The notes below the pieces were generated by a model. That model had not been told where the DNA came from, searched no databases, and saw only the letters and a list, made by a program, of their open reading frames with translations. A stretch of DNA of 64,000 nt from positions 1 to 64,000 of the forward strand of contig NZ_RKLT01000013.1 in the NCBI RefSeq assembly GCF_019599505.1, given 5' to 3'. Source of the stretch: Haloarcula nitratireducens. Its GTDB lineage: Archaea; Halobacteriota; Halobacteria; Halobacteriales; Haloarculaceae. How positions within the stretch are numbered: position 1 is the stretch's first letter; the number at the start of each line of letters is the position of its first letter. Made by a program: the position numbers and the translations under genes. Positions 35,166-44,531 of this stretch are shown here, in pieces.

Positions 35166-37009
35166 CGTTGTTCGGTTGCTTGGATATCGCCGGTGCGTGG
35201 TAGGTGCGTACTCGGATACGCAACGTCCAGTTCCGATGCATCGGGGAACGACCAGCCCTCGTCGTCCAAATAAGACACGGAGGGACGGTAGTACCCTTGC
35301 AGATACGGCACTGTCTCGTTGACAATCCAGGCGAGTTCTCGGACGAGACGGCGTTCTTCGTCCTCCTCGTTCGCTCGCTGTAAGGACGCGAGCGTCTCAC
35401 GAATATCGACTTCTTCCTCAGGGCCGCCCGGGTTGGCGTAGGGCGGCACTGAGACGACGGGACCGAATCCGAGGTCGGATGCCTCGCGCATGAGCATGTC
35501 GGCCCGGAATGTGTGATATGGGTGCGTCTGTGCCATGTGGCCCCACTGCCGCGCGGGCAGGAACGCGAAGATGTCATCATGGACACCGACGTCAGTAAAC
35601 TGCTCGACGACGCCAACCGGCGCGGCGAGGTCCGTCCCGTTGAACCAGCTATCTTGGATGTCCGGGTCCTGATCGCGGAAGAACTCGTTAAGTTGGCGTT
35701 CGAACGAGCGGACACCGTAGTACCACGCCGGTTCGCTCGGACTCTGCGATGCGCTCGTATCCTGCGTCGGGTTCGGCGCGCCGATCATCCCCAGCGTCAG
35801 TGAACCGCCCCGCGAGTCGTTCCAGATCTCCCACGTCCGGGAGAAGCCAAGCTCTCCGAGTAGTTCCCCGGCGCGCTTCTCGTCGCCGTACATCTCGAAC
35901 TTTCCGAGTTCGCCATCGAGATATTTCCGTGTCTGGGCCGGCGAGAGGCCGGTTTGGAGTGCCACGGACTCGACAACGGAGGCAGTCATCGATTCGACGG
36001 CCTCCGCCGAGCTGAAGATATGCGCGATGGCCTTGCGGAATCGTCGGTTCTGAAGGTGGGGGTGTTCGTGATTCAGGAGGATCCCCCACCCGCCGCTACT
36101 CTCGTTGGTCACCTCCTGCAACGAATTGTCCAATGAGTCGCCCGCTGCCTCTCGGTACTCCTCAGGGAAGTGGGCCTCTCGAGTGCCATCGAATCGCCCC
36201 GCAGCGAGGCCATCGAGGACGGCATGTTCGGACTGATGCGACTCGAAAGAGTAGGTCTGCCAGTTGATCTCGTCTGCCGCCGGATGGCTCGCTGCGGGTT
36301 CGAGTACGACTCCTTCGTCGGTCTGGTCAGCGTATTTGAACGGTCCTGTTCCGACAGGGGGACCGTCGTCGTCCGCTGCCAGTGAGAGCGATGCCGCGGC
36401 CGACGGGCTTGTGTTCTCGAAGTAGGTCGGCGAATGGCTAACGTGCTGTGTGAGGACGTCGAACAGCAGTACGTCGACGTTGACGTCACCGTCGAAATCA
36501 ATAGCGACGGTTCCGCCCCCACCTCGACGGGGTTCGCGGGCCACCGAGACGTCGCTGATAACGTTCCAGTATGCCGCGTCCGCCGCCTCGTCGAATTGGA
36601 ACTGCCTGACGATGTCGCTGGCCGTAACCGGTTGGCCGCCGATCGTTTTCCCCGACGCGGTTGCGACGGAGTGCCACTCGTAGTCGTCCTCGAGTGTAAC
36701 GGTCAGGCGTTGGTCCTCGACATCCCACTCGTCTGCAAGCACTGGAACGAACTCGTCGTCTTCGGGGTCGTACTCCGCAAGCGGTTCGTATAGGAACGCC
36801 TCGATGGCCGGGACGCGGTCCATCTCATTTCGAGGGTTGAACTGCGCCGTGTCGGTCGCCGCAGCGACCGGAACCCTGAACGTGATGTCCTGTCTAGTCT
36901 GTGCACTTGATACACCTGTCTCCATGCCGACCGCCGCTGTCCCGCCGGTCGCTATCGCGAGCGACTGGAGGATACTGCGACGGCTATAGGTGGCGAACGT
37001 ATCGTTCAT
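35162..37009 (-). CDS. Tat-exported SBP_bac_5-type solute-binding protein, 615 aa
   Basis: The start M-N-D-T-F-A-T-Y-S-R-R-S-I-L-Q-S-L gives a Tat signal; a cut after S-S-A-Q is likely. The mature protein has the layout of peptide/nickel/oligosaccharide binding proteins (family 5): R-V-P-A-I-E-A-F-L-Y-E-P-L-A, L-A-D-E-W, V-T-A-S-D-I-V and G-P-F-K-Y. There is no lipobox cysteine, so membrane anchoring is unclear. No matching Dpp/Opp permease or ATPase lies in the window. It heads the operon running to the GH32 fusion, so an oligosaccharide ligand such as a fructo-oligosaccharide is plausible. Confidence 0.82.
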   Translation of the reverse strand: MNDTFATYSRRSILQSLAIATGGTAAVGMETGVSSAQTRQDITFRVPVAAATDTAQFNPRNEMDRVPAIEAFLYEPLAEYDPEDDEFVPVLADEWDVEDQRLTVTLEDDYEWHSVATASGKTIGGQPVTASDIVRQFQFDEAADAAYWNVISDVSVAREPRRGGGGTVAIDFDGDVNVDVLLFDVLTQHVSHSPTYFENTSPSAAASLSLAADDDGPPVGTGPFKYADQTDEGVVLEPAASHPAADEINWQTYSFESHQSEHAVLDGLAAGRFDGTREAHFPEEYREAAGDSLDNSLQEVTNESSGGWGILLNHEHPHLQNRRFRKAIAHIFSSAEAVESMTASVVESVALQTGLSPAQTRKYLDGELGKFEMYGDEKRAGELLGELGFSRTWEIWNDSRGGSLTLGMIGAPNPTQDTSASQSPSEPAWYYGVRSFERQLNEFFRDQDPDIQDSWFNGTDLAAPVGVVEQFTDVGVHDDIFAFLPARQWGHMAQTHPYHTFRADMLMREASDLGFGPVVSVPPYANPGGPEEEVDIRETLASLQRANEEDEERRLVRELAWIVNETVPYLQGYYRPSVSYLDDEGWSFPDASELDVAYPSTHLPRTGDIQATEQR

Positions 37010-37273
37010 CTCTCTTAGCTCCCGATGTCGTGGCTCACAACTGCTGGCACACGACGTATCTACCCGGTAAGTGATTCGTACACAAATAATTACTGCCATC
37101 AAAAAGAGCTTCGAGCATCGCGCTATCGAGTGGAGGCTCGGATAGTCGGTCGTCAGTTTCTATGGGAAGTTGTACCGTCTGAAAGCGAGGAAATAGGCGT
37201 CCAAGGTCCGAAATCTGCTTTCGGTAATTGAGGTGCGCTACGCAGTCGAATCGTTTCGCCTTCCTGTGAGCGG

Positions 37274-38923
37274 TTACGATTCGGTAGACAGATCGTATGC
37301 TATCAGGTGTTCCAGAGTCGCAGTGCCGCCGTCGGCGAATAGCGAGACGCCAGTGCTCTCCCAGTCAGGGAACACGAGATTCGTCATCGTCTTGCGTCCC
37401 TCGTTGGCGAATATCTCCACCGAGGATCTGTCGACGAATACGCGTAGTTCTATCGTTCCGTCACAGAGGGGCTTCAACGGTGCGTCCGCGACGCCGTATT
37501 CACCTTCGTCGAAGAACTCGCCCGCGTTCGTCCTGTCGAAGCGGAGTTCTTCATTCGCTGCATCGTAGGTGATGATGCTCGCCTGTTCGTCTCCCTCTCG
37601 GACTCGGAGCCCAACTTCATCGGCGTCCTGCGGGTCAATAGTCGCGACGATCTCAAGCGTACGCCCGTCAACGTCTGTTCCGCTTAGCGGACCGCTAGCC
37701 GAAGCCTCTTGAGAACAGACTTGATCAGCATTAGACGGCGTAATCTGTTTATCGCTCAGTTCCGCGAGTTGCTCCTGACGAATCTCGGTCAGTTCGCTCG
37801 CGGGGTGTTGTCTCACTTCGGGCCCATCGTCACCGTCGACAAGTGAGATGGTCCGCGGGACGGTCATCTCGCCCTGCCAACCATTATCAGGCGTCTCCAT
37901 CGCGTAGTTCCAGTTATTCATCCACGCGATATAGAGACCTCTGTTTTCTGGCGTGTTCGCCCAGTACTGCGGTGCATAGAAGTCGAACCCGTGGTCCGCT
38001 CGAATGGCCTTTTCGGCAGTAAACTCGGTTCCGTCGAAGCAACCGATGTGGTGCTCGACACGCCGGGGATCCATGGCCGACATCGAAACTACCCATGCTG
38101 ATTCGTCAGTCCCCTCCACGGGAAGTTGTTCGAGGTTCGGCGTTTCCCATGGTTCGCCGCCGGATTCGTAGGTACTCAGATACTCCCAATCTTTCAGGTT
38201 CGAGGACTCCCAGATTTCGACGCCAGCCGGGCGGTTCTCGGCTGGACTGACGCGTGTGATGACCATGCGCCAGTTCCCGTCGGATTCGTACCAGAGCGGC
38301 CTCGGATCACGCCAGTCGCCGACGTCGCTTGGGAGGACTGGATTCTCCTCGTACTTGTGGACGGTCTCGCCGTTGTCCGTACTGTATGCGACGCGCTGGT
38401 CTTCGATTCCGGCGGCGTCGAACCCGTCGCCATAATGATGACCGGTGTACATAGCCACGAGAGCGTCTTCGCCGAATCCGGCCGTATCGTTCTCATCGAT
38501 GACGGCTCCACCGGAGAACGGCGAGATACCCGCAGTGTCGCCCGGCTCGACGGCCGGGATCTTCGTCCCGTGTTCGGTCCAGTTGATGAGGTCTGTACTC
38601 GTAGCGTGGTCCCACCGCCGCGGCCACTCGCCCGCCTGATAGAACAGGTGGTACGTACCGTTCTTATATACCAGTCCGTTGGGGTCGTTCATCCAGCCTT
38701 CGGACGGCGAAAAGTGGTACTCCGGTCGGTACGGTTCGGCGTCTTCCGCAGCAGAAGCGGTACTAGCAAAGGACGGAAGACCATCGACTCCGCCGGCCAA
38801 GGCCGCGAACGCACCGGCCCCTATCGTCCGTGTGAGGCTTCGTCGAGTGAGCTGTAGGTCAGTCTCCGAGGTCTGGGCGGTTCCGTCAGAGGTCTCTATT
38901 GTTTCTGAGTCGTCTCCGTGCAT
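37274..38923 (-). CDS. secreted GH32 fructan hydrolase, 549 aa
   Basis: A Tat signal (L-T-R-R-S-L-T-R-T-I-G-A-G) precedes a GH32 domain: W-M-N-D80-P-N-G (nucleophile), W-R-D-P-R-P (RDP) and W-E-T-P-N-L at the acid/base position, where most relatives have E-C-P. The sandwich module ends with F-V-D-R-S-S-V-E-I-F-A-N-E-G. It is closely similar to the 29177-31201 enzyme through the catalytic part (both share Y-H-F-S-P, W-D-H-A-T-S-T-D-L and L-S-T-Y-E-S-G-G) but lacks the lectin domain, so the two are probably duplicates. It diverges from the ABC importer genes and has an A+T-rich promoter with the half-site AACTATCAT at 38951-38959. Confidence 0.95.
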   Translation of the reverse strand: MHGDDSETIETSDGTAQTSETDLQLTRRSLTRTIGAGAFAALAGGVDGLPSFASTASAAEDAEPYRPEYHFSPSEGWMNDPNGLVYKNGTYHLFYQAGEWPRRWDHATSTDLINWTEHGTKIPAVEPGDTAGISPFSGGAVIDENDTAGFGEDALVAMYTGHHYGDGFDAAGIEDQRVAYSTDNGETVHKYEENPVLPSDVGDWRDPRPLWYESDGNWRMVITRVSPAENRPAGVEIWESSNLKDWEYLSTYESGGEPWETPNLEQLPVEGTDESAWVVSMSAMDPRRVEHHIGCFDGTEFTAEKAIRADHGFDFYAPQYWANTPENRGLYIAWMNNWNYAMETPDNGWQGEMTVPRTISLVDGDDGPEVRQHPASELTEIRQEQLAELSDKQITPSNADQVCSQEASASGPLSGTDVDGRTLEIVATIDPQDADEVGLRVREGDEQASIITYDAANEELRFDRTNAGEFFDEGEYGVADAPLKPLCDGTIELRVFVDRSSVEIFANEGRKTMTNLVFPDWESTGVSLFADGGTATLEHLIAYDLSTES

Positions 38924-39137
38924 AGGTGATGCACTTCCCTGTAGCTAACCAACTATCATAAATATTTGCCTACGTGGCACGAAAACATCAATCACTTCCG
39001 ACAGATAATATAACTAATCTTTCGAAAGAGAGTCTAGTGCGACACTCCCGAAACGCAAGTGACCGAACAGCACCGTTATTTATTTATATTATTTTCCACT
39101 CAGTTTGGGGTACGTGGTAGCACACGGAGCAGATTGT

Positions 39138-39977
39138 ATGACCAACGACGATACCCCCCTCATCGCAGTAGACGGCATCGAGAAACGCTTCGGAACAGTA
39201 GAGGCGCTGTCGGGCGTGAATCTGGAATTAGAAGATAACGAAGTATTGGGTCTCGTGGGCGACAACGGTGCTGGCAAGTCCACGCTCATCAAGACGCTCG
39301 TTGGGATCCACCAACCGGATGCCGGCGAGATACGATATGAGGGTGACCCCGTGACGATTGACGACCCGAAGGGCGCACGAGATCTCGGTATTGGGACCGT
39401 GTATCAGGACCTAGCGCTCGTCGACGAACTGTCGGTGGCTTCGAATCTCTTTCTCGGGCGCAATCCCGTCAAGAAGATCGGCGGGCTCATCCCCGTGATT
39501 GACGAAGACCACATGAACGAAGAAGCAGAGCGCATCCTCAGAGAACGGCTGAACATCCACGTCGACCCCGAAACGCCGGTCGAGTATCTCTCAGGCGGGG
39601 AGCGACAAGCGATTGCCATCGCGCGAGCGCTCGTCACCGACCCTGACATCGTCCTCCTAGACGAACCGACCTCTGCGCTCTCCAAGGCAGCGGTCAATCA
39701 GGTTGAGGAACTCGTTGCCACGCTCAAGGACAACGGCCATTCGGTCATCATCATCGACCACAACCTCGAAGAGATATTCTCCTGGACCGACCGCATTGCG
39801 GTCCTCTACAACGGTCGCGTCGTCGACGTTGTAGACACCGAAGGCGTAACCCGAGACGACATTGTCTCGATGATGATCAGCGGGCAGCCGGCTAGTGGCG
39901 CTGGTACAACCACAACAGATCCGGACGAACAACGTGCCGAATCAGAGTCGACCACGTCATCTTCATCAACCGCGTAG
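39138..39977 (+). CDS. sugar ABC importer, ATP-binding protein (FrcA/RbsA-like), 279 aa
   Basis: Walker A is G-D-N-G-A-G-K-S-T, the signature is Y-L-S-G-G-E-R-Q, Walker B is I-V-L-L-D-E-P-T and the H-loop is I-I-D-H-N. The G-T-V-Y-Q-D-L-A Q-loop and L-S-K-A-A-V segment fit the monosaccharide (CUT2) class. It has one ATPase half, like FrcA, not the double RbsA. The last 30 residues are a disordered Thr/Ser tail. Start M-T-N-D-D-T at 39138 is preferred over 39105. It is first in a transporter cluster with 40150 and 41371. The probable substrate is fructose, from the neighbouring GH32/GH68 genes. Confidence 0.92.
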   Translation: MTNDDTPLIAVDGIEKRFGTVEALSGVNLELEDNEVLGLVGDNGAGKSTLIKTLVGIHQPDAGEIRYEGDPVTIDDPKGARDLGIGTVYQDLALVDELSVASNLFLGRNPVKKIGGLIPVIDEDHMNEEAERILRERLNIHVDPETPVEYLSGGERQAIAIARALVTDPDIVLLDEPTSALSKAAVNQVEELVATLKDNGHSVIIIDHNLEEIFSWTDRIAVLYNGRVVDVVDTEGVTRDDIVSMMISGQPASGAGTTTTDPDEQRAESESTTSSSSTA

Positions 39978-40080
39978 GCGAACTCGCTGCACCTGTCTCG
40001 ATTCTCATCGTTTTCGGATATGCCACGACCGCCATAGCAGCCTCGCTATCAGAGAAATGCTTCCAGTTGGGACCTTTGTC

Positions 40081-40120
40081 AATGATAGTTAGAAAAACTT
40101 AAGTATAGTTAACTATCATT
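40081..40120. promoter_or_regulatory. inverted-repeat promoter region of the sugar-binding protein gene
   Basis: AATGATAGTT (40081-40090) and its exact complement AACTATCATT (40111-40120) flank 20 AT-rich bases that also hold ACTTAAGT and overlap ATAGTTAACTAT. It lies 30 bases before the ATG at 40150. The half-site AACTATCAT recurs at 38951-38959 in the divergent GH32 promoter. It is probably a regulator site or a promoter with symmetric boxes; a terminator for the ATPase gene is a weaker alternative. Confidence 0.55.
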
Positions 40121-40149
40121 CTATCTCGGGAACACATCCCATACTAGCC

Positions 40150-41361
40150 ATGCGAGTAAGCAGACGTAATCTCCTGAGAGGGATAGGTGCAGCCAGTTGT
40201 TTCGGTGCGGCCGGTTGTCTGGAATCCAGCGGGGATTCGGACGGCGGGTCGACGAGTAACGGTGATGGCGGCGCGTCGACGGGAACCGCCAGCGGCGGGA
40301 GCGGCTCCAACGGCTATCACTTCGGCATCTCCATGAAAGGGATGGGGCAAGCGGGCCTGTTCGTACAGGGCCTCGCCGGCAAGTGGTACACGCAGGACAC
40401 CCCACACAAAGTGACCATCACCGACGCGCAGTTCGAAGCCTCCAAGCAGACCGAGCAGGCCATCAACCTGCTCAACCAGGACGTCGACGGCATCCTCCTG
40501 AATCCATCGTCGGGGGAGGCGTCCGCGAAGATTGCCCAGCGAGCCGCAGAGGAGGACGTCCCGGTGATGAACTTCGACACCGCAACGTTGAGCAACGAGG
40601 TCATCCTCGGCAACATGTTCGGCCAGCGGCGCGGTGGAAAAGTCGCCGCCGAGCGGTTTGTGAAGCTGCTCGAAGAGCGAACCGGCAGCAAGGAAGCGAA
40701 GGTGATCACCAGCGTCTTCACGTTCTCGGCTCCGACCAGCCAACAGCGACTGTACGGGTTCACCGAGAATCTACCCGACAGCGTGGAAGTCGTCTCGCGC
40801 GTCGAGAGTAACGGGACCGCAGAAGAAACCACGCCGAAGATGGTCAACGCCCTCCGGGCAAACCCCGAAGTCAATGCCATCTACTCCAATAACGTCGGGA
40901 GCGGAATGGGCGCACTACAGGCGCTCCAGCAACTCGACCGCTACAAGAAGAAGGGAAAGGAGGGCCACGTCATGGCGTTCGGTATCGACGGCGGGCCGAC
41001 CCTCAACCAGCGTATCGAGGCGGGCTACTACGACTTCGCCGTCGACCAGCCGCTTCACTTCTACGCCCCGATGACCATCGAGCTCATGATAGACTACATC
41101 GAGGGTGGTAAAGAAGCGCTGCCGCAGGTCGGCTCAACGGTCAAACCCGGTGAGGACCTCACCGTCGAGAACAAGGAGGTCTTCGGCGTCAAGCCATGGA
41201 GCAAGAACTTCTGGGGGCCGGCCCCGATGACGGAGTTCACGTCTAACGACAAGACGTGGTTCCCATGGCTCAAAGCTCGACACGCTATGATCACCGAGGA
41301 CAACGCTATGGAACCGTACCTCTACGGCAACATCGCACGCCGCTACCAGGAACAACAGTAA
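40150..41361 (+). CDS. sugar-binding lipoprotein of ABC importer (FrcB/RbsB-like), 403 aa
   Basis: A Tat-lipobox start: M-R-V-S-R5-R6-N-L-L-R then F-G-A-A-G-C23, the lipidated cysteine, followed by a Ser/Gly/Asp-rich linker to about residue 55. The mature part is a periplasmic-binding-protein type 1 (Peripla_BP_4) fold: Y-H-F-G-I-S-M-K-G, D-V-D-G-I-L-L-N-P-S-S, A-E-E-D-V-P-V-M-N-F-D-T and F-G-I-D-G-G-P. This class binds monosaccharides such as ribose, xylose or fructose. It stands between the ATPase gene (172 bases before) and the permease gene (9 bases after), with its own promoter. Confidence 0.93.
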   Translation: MRVSRRNLLRGIGAASCFGAAGCLESSGDSDGGSTSNGDGGASTGTASGGSGSNGYHFGISMKGMGQAGLFVQGLAGKWYTQDTPHKVTITDAQFEASKQTEQAINLLNQDVDGILLNPSSGEASAKIAQRAAEEDVPVMNFDTATLSNEVILGNMFGQRRGGKVAAERFVKLLEERTGSKEAKVITSVFTFSAPTSQQRLYGFTENLPDSVEVVSRVESNGTAEETTPKMVNALRANPEVNAIYSNNVGSGMGALQALQQLDRYKKKGKEGHVMAFGIDGGPTLNQRIEAGYYDFAVDQPLHFYAPMTIELMIDYIEGGKEALPQVGSTVKPGEDLTVENKEVFGVKPWSKNFWGPAPMTEFTSNDKTWFPWLKARHAMITEDNAMEPYLYGNIARRYQEQQ

Positions 41362-41370
41362 CCGCCGATA

Positions 41371-42405
41371 ATGAGTGCTCTGACAAACCTGTCGTCGTCC
41401 GTGGAGAGCCTCCGCGGCGCCAACCGAACCCAGACGCTGTTGTTCCTCATGGACAACCTCATCTGGCCCATTCTGTTGGTGTCGTTCCTGTTCTTCTCGG
41501 CATTGCTGCCCGAGATTTTCACCGAATACAGTAACATCCGATTCTTGCTGTATACGAGTGCAGGACTCGGTGCGATCACCCTTGCGGAGGGTATCTGTCT
41601 CATCAGTGGTCACTTCGACCTATCGGTGGGGTCGATCGCAGGCTTCTCGGCGATGACCGGGGCGTTATTCTTGACGAAGTGGGCCCCGGGGATGCCCGGT
41701 GTCGTCGGCATCGCCATCGTCCTCGGGATGGGCGCGCTCGTCGGGTTTGCGAACGGCTTCTTCATCAGCAAATTCGGCGTGAATCCATTCTTGCAGACTC
41801 TCTCGACGCTCATCATCTTCGAGGGTGGGATTCTCGTCCTCTCCTCGACGTCGATCTACAACCTCCCGAAGACGTTCACCTACCTCGGCGGCGCGACACT
41901 TGACCTGCCGCTGTTCAAGCCGATGCCTGTCGCCGTCTTCTTCTTGTTCGCGCTGTTCGTCGCCGTCTTCCTCTGGCTGACGAAGACGCGGTTCGGCCGT
42001 GCTATCTATGCTGTTGGCGGTGACAAAGACGCCGCCGCGGAGGCCGGCATTGACGTCGACAAAGTCGTCATCAGTGTCTACGTCCTCTCCGGAATGCTCG
42101 CCGCGACAGGTGGCCTCCTGCTGACCGGTTTCACTGGTGGGGCTACGCCGACACTCGGGACCGCCCAGCTGTTCCCGGCGTTCACCGCGGCGGTCATCGG
42201 CGGTATCAGCCTGTTCGGTGGCCGTGGGAACGTCCTCAACGCACTGGGCGGTGTCCTGCTGCTTGGCACGATTAGCGCCGGCCTCGTGATGTTGAACGTC
42301 GGTCCACAGATCGTCCAGACGGTCAACGGCGTCATCTTGTTCGCGGCCATCCTGCTGTATACCTTCGTCGGCCGATACCGCGAACGACTCCTCTCGGACC
42401 TCTAA
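41371..42405 (+). CDS. sugar ABC importer, permease (FrcC/RbsC-like), 344 aa
   Basis: About nine hydrophobic segments with the RbsC-class landmarks: S-G-H-F-D-L-S-V-G-S near residue 85, G-x-x-N-G in the loop G-F-A-N-G-F-F-I-S-K-F-G-V-N-P-F, and A-I-Y-A-V-G-G-D-K-D-A-A-A-E-A-G-I-D for ATPase coupling (the EAA-like loop of BPD_transp_2). It starts 9 bases after the lipoprotein stop, so the two are co-translated. Single-gene permeases of this class act as homodimers. Confidence 0.93.
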   Translation: MSALTNLSSSVESLRGANRTQTLLFLMDNLIWPILLVSFLFFSALLPEIFTEYSNIRFLLYTSAGLGAITLAEGICLISGHFDLSVGSIAGFSAMTGALFLTKWAPGMPGVVGIAIVLGMGALVGFANGFFISKFGVNPFLQTLSTLIIFEGGILVLSSTSIYNLPKTFTYLGGATLDLPLFKPMPVAVFFLFALFVAVFLWLTKTRFGRAIYAVGGDKDAAAEAGIDVDKVVISVYVLSGMLAATGGLLLTGFTGGATPTLGTAQLFPAFTAAVIGGISLFGGRGNVLNALGGVLLLGTISAGLVMLNVGPQIVQTVNGVILFAAILLYTFVGRYRERLLSDL

Positions 42406-43195
42406 GGTCCTCAGCTTTCTCCATCAGCCGTTTCCGTCTGGCTACAAGATGTCTGTTACTCAACCTCGGCAGCGAGTGTAACTGCTGTCGTGTCGAACTG
42501 TACTCATCTCCGATCGACACAAACGGTCATGGTAATCAGCAGTTGCGCAGGCCATGGTCCGCCGGGTGAACCGCCACAGAGTCACGTGGTTCGAGAGAGC
42601 GAGCTCGCTCGCCATCACGAGACGGTACAGCTGTCTCCAATAACTCCGAGACACTCGACCTGCTCCGTCTGTAGATATCGCCCAGTCACCAGCGACACTC
42701 GGTGCTTGGCCATAGAGAGTTCGGCGACCAGTTGCTCGATTGGTGCGTCTCTACTGCCTCGTCGTCGAGTGGTCACGCCCTATCAGGAGAACATCCGATG
42801 TGAGCCCTGTTCGGTTTCCCGAGTAAGGGGGCAATTTCACACAGAAACGCACGCCGTCTAACATCGGTACCGGTGTTATTCTCCTCGCCGATACGTGAAA
42901 CGGTACCAAGATACGTATATAACTGTATGGGTGGGAAACGAGAGGAATCGGCCGACCGGCGGTCAGCCGAACCGAATCAGAGACGATTCGGCGGCTTCGA
43001 GAACACCGGCTGCAACCGGCATCTCGCCGATAGTGACGAACCGCGTGGGCGTATACGAGGATATGCTCTCGAGACTGGCAGACCAATCAAAAATGTGCAA
43101 ACCCCCTAATATTTGCTCTTTCCTGTTCACAAACGCGCAGGAATGGGAAATTACACAAATATTATAATTGACGAAGTATAGAGTTTTGGTAGGCC
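42406..43195. other. 790-bp gene-free region before the PTS EIIC gene
   Basis: No convincing frame on either strand. It contains the palindrome at 42859-42879, a second TATA-like CGTATATAAC near 42915, and AT-rich sequence (AAATATTATAATT) just before the EIIC start, which should be its promoter. The rest may be decayed coding DNA; I could not assign it. Confidence 0.5.
42859..42879. promoter_or_regulatory. palindrome identical to the one at 26211-26232
   Basis: The 21-base core containing CATCGGTACCGGTG is identical to that upstream of the sph-like gene. It lies 317 bases before the EIIC start, far for a simple promoter site, so it may serve an unseen transcript or be a leftover of a duplicated promoter. 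Confidence 0.5.
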
Positions 43196-44347
43196 ATGTC
43201 AAAGGAACTCCTGGAGGGGGCTCTGCGAAAGTACCTCACGTCAATTCGCGAAGACTTAATGACCGGAGTATCGTATATGGTTCCGTTCGTAACAACGGGT
43301 GGACTCCTCTTGGCGATGGCATTCGCCTATGCCACGTTCTTTGGTGATGGGACGGTCTCCGTCTTTGAGACGACCGGCTCAATCGGATGGTTTCTCGCAC
43401 AACTCGGGACCGCTGGGCTGACGCTGATGGTACCAGTCCTCGGTGCCTACGTCGCGTATTCCATCGCAGATCGCCCGGCTATTGCGCCAGGTTTCATCCT
43501 TTCGTACATTATCCAGCAAGGAACGGTATTGGAGGTCGCTGGTGAAGCCATCGGGTTTCCCACCGCGACAGCCCAAGCAGGCTATCTCGGTGCACTCGCT
43601 GTCGGTCTGCTTGTGGGATATGTTGTCAGCTACATCCGATCCCTAGCTGTTCCTGACGCGCTCAAGCCAATGATGCCGGTATTGATCCTTCCGGCAGGGA
43701 CGGTGCTGTTGTTATTTCCCGTTGTGTTATTCTGTATCGGCGTGCCCGGTGCAATCGTCAACCAGTGGTTGCAGCGATCGCTGATCGACATTCAGGGTGG
43801 ACAGGCTGTCGTCGTCGGGATGCTCCTCGGAGCGATGATGGCCTTCGATATGGGTGGGCCGGTCAACAAGGTAGCCTACCTGTTCGCGTTTGACCTATTG
43901 CGGGCGGGCATCTACGAGCCCATGGCTGCCGTCATGATCGCGGGGATGACTCCGCCAATTGGAATGGCCATTGCCACCGTTGTTGCCCCCCACAAATATC
44001 CCGACACGATGTACGAGAACGCGAAAAGCGGCGTCATCCTCGGATTGTCATTTATTACTGAGGGCGCAATCCCCTACGCCGCGGCCGATCCCCTCCGGGT
44101 CATTCCTGCACTTGTTACAGGTAGTTCCGTGGCCGCAGGCCTCTCAATGGTTGTCGGTCTCACGATGCGGGCCCCGCATGGTGGTCTGTTTGTGGTGCCT
44201 CTCTCGAATGCACCAGCGGCATTCGTGGGGATCACCCTCTTGGGATCGCTCATCACTGCTGTGACGGTGACACTTATCAAACCGGACCCAAACTGTGACG
44301 AGGAGGCTGGTAGTGAAGTCTCCTCGATACGCGCAATGCGGAACTAA
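43196..44347 (+). CDS. PTS fructose-type EIIC permease, 383 aa
   Basis: The protein opens with a short helix, then about nine membrane segments. G-V-S-Y-M-V-P-F-V-T-T-G-G near residue 24, A-F-D-M-G-G-P-V-N-K near residue 220 and F-I-T-E-G-A-I-P-Y-A-A-A-D-P near residue 285 are EIIC-Fru signatures; the last carries the substrate-contacting glutamate. Haloarchaea use a bacterial-type PTS for fructose (EI, HPr, EIIA, EIIB, EIIC), but only EIIC is here. The partners must be elsewhere, or this copy borrows them. The DeoR/GlpR-type regulator follows on the same strand. This gives the locus a second fructose route beside the ABC importer. Confidence 0.93.
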   Translation: MSKELLEGALRKYLTSIREDLMTGVSYMVPFVTTGGLLLAMAFAYATFFGDGTVSVFETTGSIGWFLAQLGTAGLTLMVPVLGAYVAYSIADRPAIAPGFILSYIIQQGTVLEVAGEAIGFPTATAQAGYLGALAVGLLVGYVVSYIRSLAVPDALKPMMPVLILPAGTVLLLFPVVLFCIGVPGAIVNQWLQRSLIDIQGGQAVVVGMLLGAMMAFDMGGPVNKVAYLFAFDLLRAGIYEPMAAVMIAGMTPPIGMAIATVVAPHKYPDTMYENAKSGVILGLSFITEGAIPYAAADPLRVIPALVTGSSVAAGLSMVVGLTMRAPHGGLFVVPLSNAPAAFVGITLLGSLITAVTVTLIKPDPNCDEEAGSEVSSIRAMRN

Positions 44348-44531
44348 GATAGAAATGAAAGCTGCTGTGCCGTACCAATCAAAGTTCACCCACACAAACC
44401 GATATATGTCCCGGGGAGTGGTATTCCCTGCCAGATATACAGAGTACAAATAGACAGATAAAGACAAATAGTCCAGATAGAGGATAATAGACGGCTGAAT
44501 GTGGACATACAATTAACAACCGATACTAACG

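Noticed and set aside
42873..43167. Short frames between the palindrome and the EIIC gene
   Set aside because: Two overlapping frames have no motif, poor codon use and no conserved start; considered chance.
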